Source of the DNA: Paenibacillus aceris
Lineage (GTDB): Bacteria > Bacillota > Bacilli > Paenibacillales > NBRC-103111
Direction: 5' to 3'
Length of the DNA: 64,000 nucleotides
Assembly: GCF_017874035.1 (NCBI RefSeq)
Contig: NZ_JAGGKV010000009.1
Location: 62,001-126,000 of the forward strand
Part shown: positions 40,327-48,649 of the stretch, one piece after another
Numbering within the stretch: the stretch's first letter is position 1
How the letters are laid out: every line of letters begins with the position of its first letter
Translations under genes and position numbers: made by a program
Notes under the pieces: model-generated
What the model was told of the DNA's origin: nothing
Seen by the model: the letters and a program-made list of their open reading frames with translations, nothing else
Databases searched by the model: none

Positions 40327-41445
40327 ATGACACTCGACATACATTTGACCAAATCTTCACCTGAGCAGCAGGGGATGAATGGACTTAAATTACAACAAGC
40401 CTTTCAGCTGGTGGCGCGTGAAATAGAAGTTGGTGAAATTCCCGGCGGCGTGGCACTCGTTGGCCGAAATAATTCCATCGTTGGAACTTATGCCTTCGGC
40501 CATTCCATTATTTCTGAGGAAACAAAATTGAAAGTTTCGGAGGATACGATCTATGATTGTGCTTCCCTGACGAAAGTGATAGCGACATTGCCGCTGATTT
40601 TACAGCTGATCGATCGCGGCGAGTTACGGCTCAGGGATCCTATTTCCCGTTATTTCCCCGAATTCTCGGCGAATGGAAAGGGGGAGGTGACGGTGAGGCA
40701 TGTGTTGACGCACACCTCCGGATTTAAAGCTTATAAGGATTTGCACTCGCATGGATGGACACCCGATCAGATCAAGGCAGCTGTGTTAGGGGAGAGTTTG
40801 TCCGATCCTTGCGGCGATGGTTATATGTACAGTGATTTTAATTACATCATTCTTGGGGAAATCGCTGCATTGCTGTTTGGCATGCCTCTCGATGAGGCAG
40901 CACGCCGCTTTGTGTTTGAGCCGCTTGGGATGCGCGATACAGGTTATCGCCCAGCGGCGGCATTAAAGCCGCGAATCGCAGCAACCGAGTTCATGAGCGG
41001 CGCCTATCGCTGGGGCGAGGTTCACGATGAGAACGCATGGGCGATGGGAGGTGTCAGCGGTCATGCGGGAGTGTTCTCGACGGCGGAAGATGTGGCAAAA
41101 TATGCGGCGATGTGGCTGAACAACGGGAAGCGCGCCGACGGCTTCCAGGTGCTGTCAGGTGCGTCAATTGCTGCTGCGACGCGCAGTTATACGGAAGGCA
41201 AGGCGAATGCAAACCGTGGCCTTGGTTGGGTACTGAAGGGGGATGTTTGGGATGCTTCCGGCGATTTATTTTCACCCTTAAGCTATGGCCACACGGGTTT
41301 CACGGGAACAAGCATATGGATGGACCCCGAGAGCAGCGTTTTCGCGGTACTGCTGACTAACCGGGTGCACTTTGGTCGGGAGAAGTCCGTTGTCCGTCTG
41401 CGCGATTGCTTTCACAATGCAGTGGCTGCATCCGTCGAGAGATGA
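40327..41445 (+). CDS. Serine hydrolase of the beta-lactamase fold (class C-like)
   Basis: A cytoplasmic or exported hydrolase of the penicillin-binding-protein-like family. S80-x-x-K83 ('YDCASLTKVIATL') is the nucleophile motif, Y168 in 'YMYSDFNYIILG' is the second motif, and 'GHTGFTG' is the third. No signal peptide is visible, so an esterase or D-aminopeptidase role is more likely than true beta-lactamase action. AAGGAGG precedes the ATG. The 372-residue length suits a single-domain member. It is followed by a terminator. Confidence 0.88.
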   Translation: MTLDIHLTKSSPEQQGMNGLKLQQAFQLVAREIEVGEIPGGVALVGRNNSIVGTYAFGHSIISEETKLKVSEDTIYDCASLTKVIATLPLILQLIDRGELRLRDPISRYFPEFSANGKGEVTVRHVLTHTSGFKAYKDLHSHGWTPDQIKAAVLGESLSDPCGDGYMYSDFNYIILGEIAALLFGMPLDEAARRFVFEPLGMRDTGYRPAAALKPRIAATEFMSGAYRWGEVHDENAWAMGGVSGHAGVFSTAEDVAKYAAMWLNNGKRADGFQVLSGASIAAATRSYTEGKANANRGLGWVLKGDVWDASGDLFSPLSYGHTGFTGTSIWMDPESSVFAVLLTNRVHFGREKSVVRLRDCFHNAVAASVER

Positions 41446-41511
41446 AGCTGGAAAACATACAATGGGAAGTGGAACCGCTTCATTGTTCTGGGATGGACGC
41501 GTCTCGCTGCG

Positions 41512-41560
41512 AAAACCTGTCAAACGCCATTAGAGGTGTGTGGCGGGTTTTCTTTTTTTT
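41512..41560 (+). terminator. Terminator with bulged stem
   Basis: AAAACC, a bulge and CGCCA pair with TGGCG and GGTTTT; a T run of eight follows after TC. Confidence 0.7.
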
Positions 41561-41669
41561 GAGCTTTATGAAACTGGTAAATCATACCTGACATAACTGA
41601 AATGTGACGTAAATACTTTAATAGAACTACGACCATTTACTTATAAAGCAGACAGAGAGGGGGATTTAC

Positions 41670-41927
41670 TTGAAGCCAACAGGGATTGTTCGCAAGGTTG
41701 ACCAACTTGGTCGTATTGTTTTACCGATTGAAATGAGGCGCCTGCTAAATATTGGATGGAATGATGAAGTGAACATTTATTTTGAGGAGGGAAGAGTTAC
41801 CATAGCAAAAAGCGAGATGAACTGCTTGTTTTGCGGGAGTGAGAGTGAAACGTATTTCTTTAAAAGAAAATTGGTATGTAAGTCTTGTATTCAGGAGCTG
41901 CCGAATGTAACATCCATCGAACAGTGA
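41670..41927 (+). CDS. AbrB/SpoVT-type regulator with C-terminal zinc ribbon
   Basis: An 85-residue transition-state regulator. Residues 1-48 are the AbrB swapped-hairpin DNA-binding domain ('GIVRKVDQLGRIVLPIEMRR'). The rest replaces the AbrB tetramerisation tail with a short zinc ribbon having C52, C55, C70 and C73 ('NCLFCGSESE', 'VCKSCIQ'). The TTG start follows GAGAGGGGGA. It is a solitary gene upstream of the phosphotransferase gene, and its regulon is unknown. Proteins of this reduced form occur in multiple copies in spore formers. Confidence 0.88.
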   Translation: MKPTGIVRKVDQLGRIVLPIEMRRLLNIGWNDEVNIYFEEGRVTIAKSEMNCLFCGSESETYFFKRKLVCKSCIQELPNVTSIEQ

Positions 41928-42100
41928 TATGGAATAGGATCGAGTGAAGTATGATGAGGTAAAAATAAATTAAGTTTTGTTGGCGTTTACAAATAGGGGA
42001 TCCAAAAAGAATTATAGTTGATAGGGAAATGGGAATGTTTTACCCTATTACACAGAGACCTATATAAGCTGCTCGTTCGAGTCAATTCAAGGGGGAAGTC

Positions 42101-43102
42101 ATGCAAGATCAACTAGATGAGTTAGTTCGTAATTATTTCGAGGATGCTGTCTATGAAATAGCTTCCGTTCCATTTGGACTGACCAATGTAACCAAAATAG
42201 TAAAAATGAACGAGAAAAGATATGTGCTCCGTATGTATAACCGTTATATGAAACACATAAGGGGCATTGCATTGGAAGCCAGAATCACGTCATTTTTAAC
42301 ACAAAGCTATCTTTCCTTTCAAGTGCCGGTATTTCAGCAAACTTTAACGGGAAATGATTTTGTTCAATTATCAGACGGGACGTTAGGGGCTATAATATCC
42401 TTTCTAGAAGGGGATAATCACGAATTAATCAGCTTACAGGATGCGGCTGAAATTGGACGTGTCGTTGGCGAAATCACGTATGCACTTAGTCAATTCGATA
42501 TAGGTCAAATGGATTATCTCGGCATTTCATTTTTGGATATGTATAAGCTTCATCCATTAGCCAGTCGTGGTGCTGTAGCAGCTTTTATTGAAAGCCCGCC
42601 GTTTCATATACCAGAAACTAGTCTGTGTTTTTATAAGGAAACGGTCCAGTTGGTAGAAAAAAACGTCCACCTATTAAAAAAGCTGCCTGAACAGCTTGTT
42701 CATCACGATTTACTAATATTCAATTTATTATCGCAGAACAAACGAATTTGCGGTGTTCTTGATTTTGACTTTGTATCGCTGGATATCAGCTTTATGGAAT
42801 TTGCTATTTGTTTGAATCATCTGCTGCAGATGACGAATGGTTCAATGGAGATGATGGAAGCATTCGTTAAGAGTTATTCCGGCTATAGGAAACACAATTT
42901 GCAAGAATTAGAACAACTGCAAACTCTGACACAAATCTATCATCTTGCTGTTCTTCATTTTTATATCGGTCAGCATCATGGTGGAGATGACATTCAACAG
43001 AACTTCAATTACATTCTTAATCAATTGTTGACAAGGGATGCATGGTTGGTCAAGCATAACAAGGACGTACAACAGATGCTGATGACATATTTGATTGATT
43101 AA
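42101..43102 (+). CDS. APH/choline-kinase-fold phosphotransferase
   Basis: A 333-residue small-molecule kinase. The catalytic loop is 'LVHHDLLIFNLLSQ' (D203 with an Asn nearby) and the metal-binding motif is 'CGVLDFDFVSLDI', both diagnostic for the aminoglycoside-phosphotransferase superfamily. The N-lobe has 'FGLTNVTKIVKMNEKRYVLR'. CotS/YutH spore coat kinases and homoserine kinase-like enzymes share this fold, and context does not decide. The start follows AAGGGGGAAG. Confidence 0.85.
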   Translation: MQDQLDELVRNYFEDAVYEIASVPFGLTNVTKIVKMNEKRYVLRMYNRYMKHIRGIALEARITSFLTQSYLSFQVPVFQQTLTGNDFVQLSDGTLGAIISFLEGDNHELISLQDAAEIGRVVGEITYALSQFDIGQMDYLGISFLDMYKLHPLASRGAVAAFIESPPFHIPETSLCFYKETVQLVEKNVHLLKKLPEQLVHHDLLIFNLLSQNKRICGVLDFDFVSLDISFMEFAICLNHLLQMTNGSMEMMEAFVKSYSGYRKHNLQELEQLQTLTQIYHLAVLHFYIGQHHGGDDIQQNFNYILNQLLTRDAWLVKHNKDVQQMLMTYLID

Positions 43103-43117
43103 AGAAAAGCGACAAAA

Positions 43118-43168
43118 AAAAGGGCCACCCGCAAGTAGATAAACTACTTAGGGGCAGCCCTTATTTTT
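43118..43168. terminator. Bidirectional terminator
   Basis: AAGGGC...GCCCTT outer stem with inner AAGTAG / CTACTT, between convergent genes. Confidence 0.8.
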
Positions 43169-44147
43169 ACCAGGCGTAAGCCCGTGGTGCATCTCCACCA
43201 GGACCTGGAAAGATTTCATCTAACTTCTTCAACGTGGATTCATCCAACTTGATGTCAACCACTCTTAACGTATTTTCGAATTGTTCCAGCGTCCGCGGTC
43301 CAATGATCGGTGCCGTCATGGCAGGATGGATGAGGGTCCATGCCAAAGCCACATTCGCTTCGCTCTCGCCAAGCTCTTTGCATAACGCAGAGAAAGCTTC
43401 TAGCTTCGTGCGATGCTTTTCTACGCGTTCTGGGTTGCTCGCACGTTTGGAGCCTGCAACAGGATTGAGCGCATTGCCCCCCAGCAGACCGCCGTCGAGC
43501 GGGCTCCAAGCGATAACGCCAATGCCAAGTTCTTCAGCTGCCGGCAGCACTTCAAGCTCTGGCAATCTGCACAGCAAGCTGTATTTATGCTGCTCGGACA
43601 CAAGACCCAACAGATGACGGGATTTGGCTTCATACTGTGCTTTCACCAGATCACGCCCTGCAAAGTTGCTGGAGCCGACATAGCCAATTTTCCCTTGGTA
43701 TACGGGAACTTGAAAAGCTTCCCAGAGTTCGTCCCACGATACGTTCCGATCTACGTGATGCATCTGGTAAAGCTCGATATGATCCGTCTGGAGACGGCGT
43801 AAGGAAGCGTCCAGGTGACGGCGAAGCTTGTAAGCGGATAACCCGCCTTCACGATTAGGACCGTCGTTCTTATCATGCATATCGCCATAGAATTTCGTAG
43901 CGATAACGGTTTTCTCACGGCGGCCGCCGCCTTGGGCAAACCATCGACCGATGATTTCTTCGGTACGTCCCGCATTTTCGCCCCAACCGTAAATATTAGC
44001 TGTATCAAAGAAGTTGATCCCGGCATCCAAAGCAGCATCCATGATGCGGAATGCTTCTTGTTCATTCGTGTCTACGCCAAAATTCATCGTTCCCAAGCAC
44101 AATTGACTGACTTTTAAGCCTGATCGTCCCAAATAACTGTATTTCAT
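43167..44147 (-). CDS. Aldo/keto reductase
   Basis: A 326-residue AKR-fold reductase resembling general stress protein and YhdN/IolS-like families. D48 and Y53 in 'NFFDTANIYGWG' and K85 in 'VIATKFYG' are catalytic; 'DHIELYQMHHVDRNVSWDEL' has the His. It shares only limited similarity with the reductase at 5794-6777. GGAGGAGA precedes the ATG at 44147. A palindrome upstream suggests its own regulator. Confidence 0.9.
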   Translation of the reverse strand: MKYSYLGRSGLKVSQLCLGTMNFGVDTNEQEAFRIMDAALDAGINFFDTANIYGWGENAGRTEEIIGRWFAQGGGRREKTVIATKFYGDMHDKNDGPNREGGLSAYKLRRHLDASLRRLQTDHIELYQMHHVDRNVSWDELWEAFQVPVYQGKIGYVGSSNFAGRDLVKAQYEAKSRHLLGLVSEQHKYSLLCRLPELEVLPAAEELGIGVIAWSPLDGGLLGGNALNPVAGSKRASNPERVEKHRTKLEAFSALCKELGESEANVALAWTLIHPAMTAPIIGPRTLEQFENTLRVVDIKLDESTLKKLDEIFPGPGGDAPRAYAW

Positions 44148-44275
44148 CGTAATCTCCTCCAAAAACGTTAATGTAGGGCATAGCTTGTTCTTTTACACCA
44201 ATCCCATCATACTAGATTCGCTGACGATGCAAAAGTACGCACTTTTCCTTTATTTAGTAGACGGAGGGTTACCTA

Positions 44276-44291
44276 CTTACTTTTAAGTAAG
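44276..44291. promoter_or_regulatory. Operator-like palindrome CTTACTT-TT-AAGTAAG
   Basis: A seven-base inverted repeat separated by two bases, in the divergent space between the reductase and HD genes. The type is common for HxlR/MarR-like repressors. No such regulator is in the window. Confidence 0.45.
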
Positions 44292-44365
44292 CGCTTATAT
44301 ATAGCCGTAAAATAGCAACAATGCTATGATTAGAAAGTTACATATTACGGAATGAAGGTGCAGAA

Positions 44366-44785
44366 ATGAGTACATTAACAAAAGCTATTCTACTTGCAGC
44401 CAAAGCACATGATGGTCAAACAGATAAGGGAGGCAGCCCTTACATCCTGCATCCGATTCGACTAGCCAGTAAAGCCAAAACGACGGAAGAATCCATTGTA
44501 GCCGTTTTACACGATGTTGTAGAGGATTCAACTATGACGTTGTTTGAACTAAAGAATGAAGGGTTTAGCTTGAAAGTCATTGAAGCTCTGGATTGTCTGA
44601 CAAGGAGAGCGGATGAAACGTATGAAGGCTTTATCAAGCGAATTAAACTAAATCCGCTTGCATCGAAGGTGAAGCTTTTGGATCTAGAGGATAATTGTGA
44701 TATAAGCCGAATTCCGCAACCTACAGACGCTGACTATGCAAGAATCGATACATATAAAAAGGCCATTGCTATGTTGAAATATTAA
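44366..44785 (+). CDS. Small HD-domain hydrolase, MESH1/SAH-like
   Basis: A 139-residue single-domain metal-dependent hydrolase. The RelA/SpoT hydrolase motifs are in place: 'SPYILHPIRLA' (H29), H49-D50 in 'VLHDVVEDS', and D106/N110 in 'KLLDLEDNCD'. Proteins of this size and pattern are small alarmone hydrolases (ppGpp 3'-pyrophosphohydrolase) or related; some act on other nucleotides. No synthetase domain is present. A His/Gln/Tyr-rich microprotein is encoded 26 bases downstream. Confidence 0.85.
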   Translation: MSTLTKAILLAAKAHDGQTDKGGSPYILHPIRLASKAKTTEESIVAVLHDVVEDSTMTLFELKNEGFSLKVIEALDCLTRRADETYEGFIKRIKLNPLASKVKLLDLEDNCDISRIPQPTDADYARIDTYKKAIAMLKY

Positions 44786-44811
44786 CATTTATTTGAGCAG
44801 AGGACGTGTCG

Positions 44812-44979
44812 TTGAACCGCACTATCATCAAAATGCATCCACTAGAACCTCTCCATAACGAGACGATCATCATTGGACCAACGGACGAATGTTTGCAGAA
44901 GTCGCATCAACAGCAGCAGGCGAATGCGCAGCACTATCACCATCAAGGACAATATTACTACGGGCATCCGACTTACTGA
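44812..44979 (+). CDS. His/Gln/Tyr-rich microprotein (55 residues)
   Basis: A TTG-initiated frame directly after the HD gene and directly before a terminator, behind AGAGGACG. The sequence starts 'NRTIIKMHPLEPLHNETIII' and ends in a low-complexity stretch, 'QHYHHQGQYYYGHPTY'. It contains seven His, eight Gln and five Tyr in 55 residues. Such compositions occur in spore coat or crust proteins of bacilli, so a coat role is plausible but is inference. No family was recognised. Confidence 0.55.
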   Translation: MNRTIIKMHPLEPLHNETIIIGPTDECLQKSHQQQQANAQHYHHQGQYYYGHPTY

Positions 44980-44993
44980 GTGCACCCAATAAG

Positions 44994-45036
44994 AAGGGGC
45001 TGTCTCCAAGGTAGTTCAACCTTGAGGGCAGCCTCT
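44994..45036. terminator. Terminator between convergent genes
   Basis: GGGGCTG-TCTCC-AAGG / CCTT-GAGGGCAGCC hairpin followed by CTCTTATG. Confidence 0.75.
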
Positions 45037-45054
45037 TATGTTGTTTGGCATCCG

Positions 45055-46023
45055 TTAGCGCTTTTTTCTTGTTGACGCGTTTCGTTTTTTTGCTCTTTTC
45101 ACTTTTATGCGGGATGTAACGAATTTGTTTTTGGATTTCTGCGGAGACGTTTTCTTCTTTTTGGATAAACTGGCGATTCCGCTCCGTTTGCGCTTTGATA
45201 CCCGTGTTTGTTTAATTCGTCTTCTAACGGTGAAGGTGGGCGGTTTGGCTGTTGAGGATAGCGGACTTATTGAATTTAATGAACTTAGCATCCCGAAGTG
45301 GATAGGCTGTATGCCCAATGCTTGATACGTCGTTTTTACCATAGGATCTCGATAAACAGCCATCTCTGCTTCCCTGGGTTCCGTCCATTCTGAGATGCTG
45401 CGCAGCGTGTCGTCAATATAACCCGGATGGCACATCACTTCCGTCGTTCCTTCCGGCAGTTGGTGCAGATAATGCAGAAGTTGATGCAGCCCATCTTGCT
45501 TATCGTAGGTGTCCAAAATAATGTGATCCGTCTTCAAATGGGACGGGCTGATCGCTTCCTGAGACGTTTGCGAGCGCCGCATGGGAATGTTCTCTTTTAC
45601 CGCCAAATGATTCATTGCTCGGAATACGGCGGGGAAAATTTGATGTATATGATGATGCGAATCCAAATGTGTGGGCCTGAGTCCCGTAGCAAGGAAGCGA
45701 TGCCACTGGGCATTCAGCTCGATTTCGATATCCCTTTCTTCTCGCGTGCAAGCCGTTTTTATATCATAAAAGCTTCCGTCTTGTTTCACGAGAGAAGGGA
45801 CATCACGTGGACTCGACACAGGACTTCCGTAGGTTAAGTTAAAATGAAGCCCAACCCCGAGTTCTGGATGCACACGAGACAAGTTTACCGCTTCTTCAAA
45901 TCCAGGCATATTCACCATAAGGGTCGTACTCGTAATTCCGCCTGCCTGAAACGCTTCTACAATTCCTCTATTCACACTGGGTGATAGCCCAAAATCATCA
46001 GCATTAATAATGACATATTTCAA
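45055..46023 (-). CDS. ChbG/HpnK (YdjC) family carbohydrate deacetylase with basic tail
   Basis: A deacetylase acting on N-acetyl-sugar disaccharides or lipids. Residues 1-255 hold the YdjC fold: D9-D10 in 'IINADDFGLSPSVNRG', H60 in 'GVGLHFNLT', the metal histidines in 'HLDSHHHIHQIF' (D121, H123, H127) and 'VMCHPGY'. The remarkable part is the tail from residue 260 to 322: 28 of 63 residues are Lys or Arg and none is acidic, with SPQKS and KRAKKR-like runs. Such a tail is foreign to the family and could bind DNA, RNA or teichoic acid. The ATG follows GAAAGGGGCTAG at a good distance. Confidence 0.88.
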   Translation of the reverse strand: MKYVIINADDFGLSPSVNRGIVEAFQAGGITSTTLMVNMPGFEEAVNLSRVHPELGVGLHFNLTYGSPVSSPRDVPSLVKQDGSFYDIKTACTREERDIEIELNAQWHRFLATGLRPTHLDSHHHIHQIFPAVFRAMNHLAVKENIPMRRSQTSQEAISPSHLKTDHIILDTYDKQDGLHQLLHYLHQLPEGTTEVMCHPGYIDDTLRSISEWTEPREAEMAVYRDPMVKTTYQALGIQPIHFGMLSSLNSISPLSSTAKPPTFTVRRRIKQTRVSKRKRSGIASLSKKKKTSPQKSKNKFVTSRIKVKRAKKRNASTRKKR

Positions 46024-46189
46024 GATGAACTAGCCCCTTTCTTCTAAAGTCAAGCGTGTATCGATTATCAGATGCAAGGGAGTCGAAATCGGCAATGGAC
46101 AAGAGTGGAGAGGAGAAATGTCTTTTTTTGTCGGAAAATGAAATAAAAATTTATTGAATAATTTACAGAATAAAATAAAATTTCAAAAT

Positions 46190-46221
46190 CTATTGACCCC
46201 TATATTCTTTTTCAATAGTAT
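46190..46221 (+). promoter_or_regulatory. Promoter of the AraC-type regulator gene
   Basis: TTGACC (46193-46198), 17 bases, TAGTAT (46216-46221). An inverted pair CTATTGA (46190-46196) and TCAATAG (46212-46218) overlaps the two promoter boxes and could be an operator. Confidence 0.58.
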
Positions 46222-46283
46222 AAAACAATAGTCATTCATTGGAAGCAAGGATGACAACTTGGTGAGGAACGGGGGCAATCGCG

Positions 46284-48461
46284 ATGGCCATTTCTAAGGT
46301 GCATAAGTTCCGATTAGCCCTTTTTTGGAGGCTTTTCACGAATTACTTTATTGTTATTTTGATTCCTGTTATTGTCGCCAGCTTTCTGGCCCATGTGCTC
46401 GCAGTCCGTACGATCGAAAAGGATGCCGAAAAGCTCAACGACGTGGTCATTAGCCATTTTTCGAAGCAAACTGACACGGCACTTGATTCACTCAAAACGA
46501 ACATGATTAACATGCTCAGCTCCTCCAATTTAACCAGTGTTCTTCGGGTCATCGATGATTCGCGGGAAAATCAACAGCGTTCGGAACAGTTTTACGCGCT
46601 TAGAGAGCAATTGATGAAGCTTCAATCGGATAAATTGGTTTCGAAAGTATTTTTATATTTTGCCAATCACGATTTGGTCGCGGATGTCGATATTTACACG
46701 GATAAAACGTATTATTTCAAAATGACTTATCCGCTCGGTGAGCAGCAGAAAAACGACTACTTGTCTCGATTTACGGGCAAAAAGATGATGGAAATTACCG
46801 ATTTGGGCACACTCGGTATGTCCGCTGTTATGAGTTATCCGTTCAATACGGAAAATCCGGAGGTATACTTGGTCGTCCATTTTGATCAGGACAAACTCAA
46901 AGAACAAATTTCCATTCCCGAGGAATGGGTCACGGGTACTGCTATTGCCACTAGCCAGGGGGAAATTCTGAATCAGAACGGCTTGACGGATAAGGAAATT
47001 AATGCCGTGCTTGCGCATACACGCTCGAATGCCATGTCTTCTCAATTCCTTGTCACAGATGCAATTGCTATGTCGCTTGTGAAGTCCCGGTTCAACGATA
47101 CATGGTATTACGTGACAATCGCAGATCTTCGCACCTTAATGAAGCCCGCCTATATGACGCGGTTGATCAGTTGGGCGTTTCTGGTCTTTTTTCTCGTCGT
47201 GGGCAGCGTTGTGTCTTACTATTTAAGCCGTCGTTGGTATCGTCCGATACAAGAAATTACCGAAGAAAATAAAGAGCTTTCGCAAAGAATGAGCGGGATG
47301 TTCCCTTTCATGCAGGAGCTGTTTGTCACCAAAATTTTGCAAGGGGAATACCAGGACGAGCTGTCTATCGCCTATTATGCGAAGGAAATTGAATTTACCT
47401 ATGACAAACACGCGATGCGCACAGTATTATGCATTGCTTTTCATTACGATTCGCAGGTTTACGAACAGCTATCGGAAACAACGAAGTCTTTCATGTTCGT
47501 GGAGATCAAAGAATTGATCCGTAAATCTACTCCGTCTATGGTTTGGCTCTGTCAAACGAAACCAGACGTTCTGGCTTGCGTTGTAACTCATGATACGTTC
47601 CTGCATCTGGGGGCGGATGAGGCTGCAGACATCGTCAGATTGGTATTGGAGTCATACAGCCAATATTTCAAGGCGACGATTGGAATCGGGAAAACCGTGA
47701 ACGCAGCGGAGGAACTGCATGAATCCTATGAACAAGCGTTATCCGTTCTGCAAAATCGCGGACTTGATGCCGATGTGGAAATTTGCCGTGGCCCGCTTGT
47801 AGGAGACCGGACACAGTGGGAGAGCTTTTTATCAGTGCAGGAAGTGAACCGCATCTTCAATCAATACAAGACGAGGGAATACGAGAAACTGCTGGAGTCC
47901 GTGTGCGAAAAGCTCAAAGAAGGAAAACAGAGAAATGCGACCGCTATGCAGGTTAAATATTTAAGCACTGACGTGCTTAATACGTGGATTCGTGCTGTAG
48001 AAACCGAACACAACGATTTTAATGTGCCGTTTTTTTCAAGTCTGTACGAACGGCTGCATAGCAGCATGACGTGGGACGAATTAGAGCAATGCTTCATTGA
48101 GATTCACCGTGTGCTGTTTCGGACTGAGGAGCCTGATCAACGTTCGAAACAGTTTTCCGAGGTCTTGGAGTACATACATGATCATTATAACGAAGAGCTT
48201 TCGATCGAATATTTTGCCGGATTGTTAAACATGTCGAACGGGCATTTCAGTCGAACCTTTAAAGAAGCGGTAGGCGAAAAGTATGTGGAGTACATTGCAA
48301 AGTACAGGCTCATGAAAGCGAAGCAATTTTTGCTGGAGACGGATATGAAAATCGATGATATTGCGGAAAAGGTTGGCTATTGGGGCCGGAATTCATTCAT
48401 TCGAACTTTTCGCAAATATGAAGGCATTACACCGGCCAAATATCGAACGATGCATCAATAA
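46284..48461 (+). CDS. Membrane-bound AraC family regulator (YesN/two-helix sensor type)
   Basis: A 725-residue one-component regulator: two hydrophobic helices (residues 12-40, 'FTNYFIVILIPVIVASFLAH'; about 293-318, 'LISWAFLVFFLVVGSVVSYY') flank a 250-residue extracellular sensor that resembles a dCache fold. A long cytoplasmic helical region follows, with the C-terminal AraC domain at about 630-725: 'SIEYFAGLLNMSNGHFSRTF' and 'DDIAEKVGYWGRNSFIRTFR'. This form is typical of Paenibacillus regulators of polysaccharide uptake loci. It sits immediately upstream of an LplBCA transporter, so it probably senses a carbohydrate outside the cell and activates that operon. Confidence 0.92.
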   Translation: MAISKVHKFRLALFWRLFTNYFIVILIPVIVASFLAHVLAVRTIEKDAEKLNDVVISHFSKQTDTALDSLKTNMINMLSSSNLTSVLRVIDDSRENQQRSEQFYALREQLMKLQSDKLVSKVFLYFANHDLVADVDIYTDKTYYFKMTYPLGEQQKNDYLSRFTGKKMMEITDLGTLGMSAVMSYPFNTENPEVYLVVHFDQDKLKEQISIPEEWVTGTAIATSQGEILNQNGLTDKEINAVLAHTRSNAMSSQFLVTDAIAMSLVKSRFNDTWYYVTIADLRTLMKPAYMTRLISWAFLVFFLVVGSVVSYYLSRRWYRPIQEITEENKELSQRMSGMFPFMQELFVTKILQGEYQDELSIAYYAKEIEFTYDKHAMRTVLCIAFHYDSQVYEQLSETTKSFMFVEIKELIRKSTPSMVWLCQTKPDVLACVVTHDTFLHLGADEAADIVRLVLESYSQYFKATIGIGKTVNAAEELHESYEQALSVLQNRGLDADVEICRGPLVGDRTQWESFLSVQEVNRIFNQYKTREYEKLLESVCEKLKEGKQRNATAMQVKYLSTDVLNTWIRAVETEHNDFNVPFFSSLYERLHSSMTWDELEQCFIEIHRVLFRTEEPDQRSKQFSEVLEYIHDHYNEELSIEYFAGLLNMSNGHFSRTFKEAVGEKYVEYIAKYRLMKAKQFLLETDMKIDDIAEKVGYWGRNSFIRTFRKYEGITPAKYRTMHQ

Positions 48462-48467
48462 ATATGT

Positions 48468-48506
48468 AGAGACTTCATTTTTTCCGAAGTCTCTATTTTT
48501 TCTTCT
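48468..48506 (+). terminator. Rho-independent terminator
   Basis: TAGAGACTTC / GAAGTCTCTA perfect ten-pair stem followed by a T run. Confidence 0.93.
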
Positions 48507-48649
48507 GGAACGTTCAAACAGCTGAAAAACCGCATGAAATCAAGCTTGTAAAAAAAGAGACATAAGGTAATTATGCGTGCTTTACGGTAGAAGCCCGATC
48601 TCTGTATAGTAAGGCCATCAACTTCCGAAAGGAGGAGGGGGTGGGCAGT

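Noticed and set aside
41406..41591. 61-codon plus-strand frame overlapping the end of the beta-lactamase-fold gene.
   Set aside because: Runs through the terminator, lacks a ribosome site and shows no protein features.
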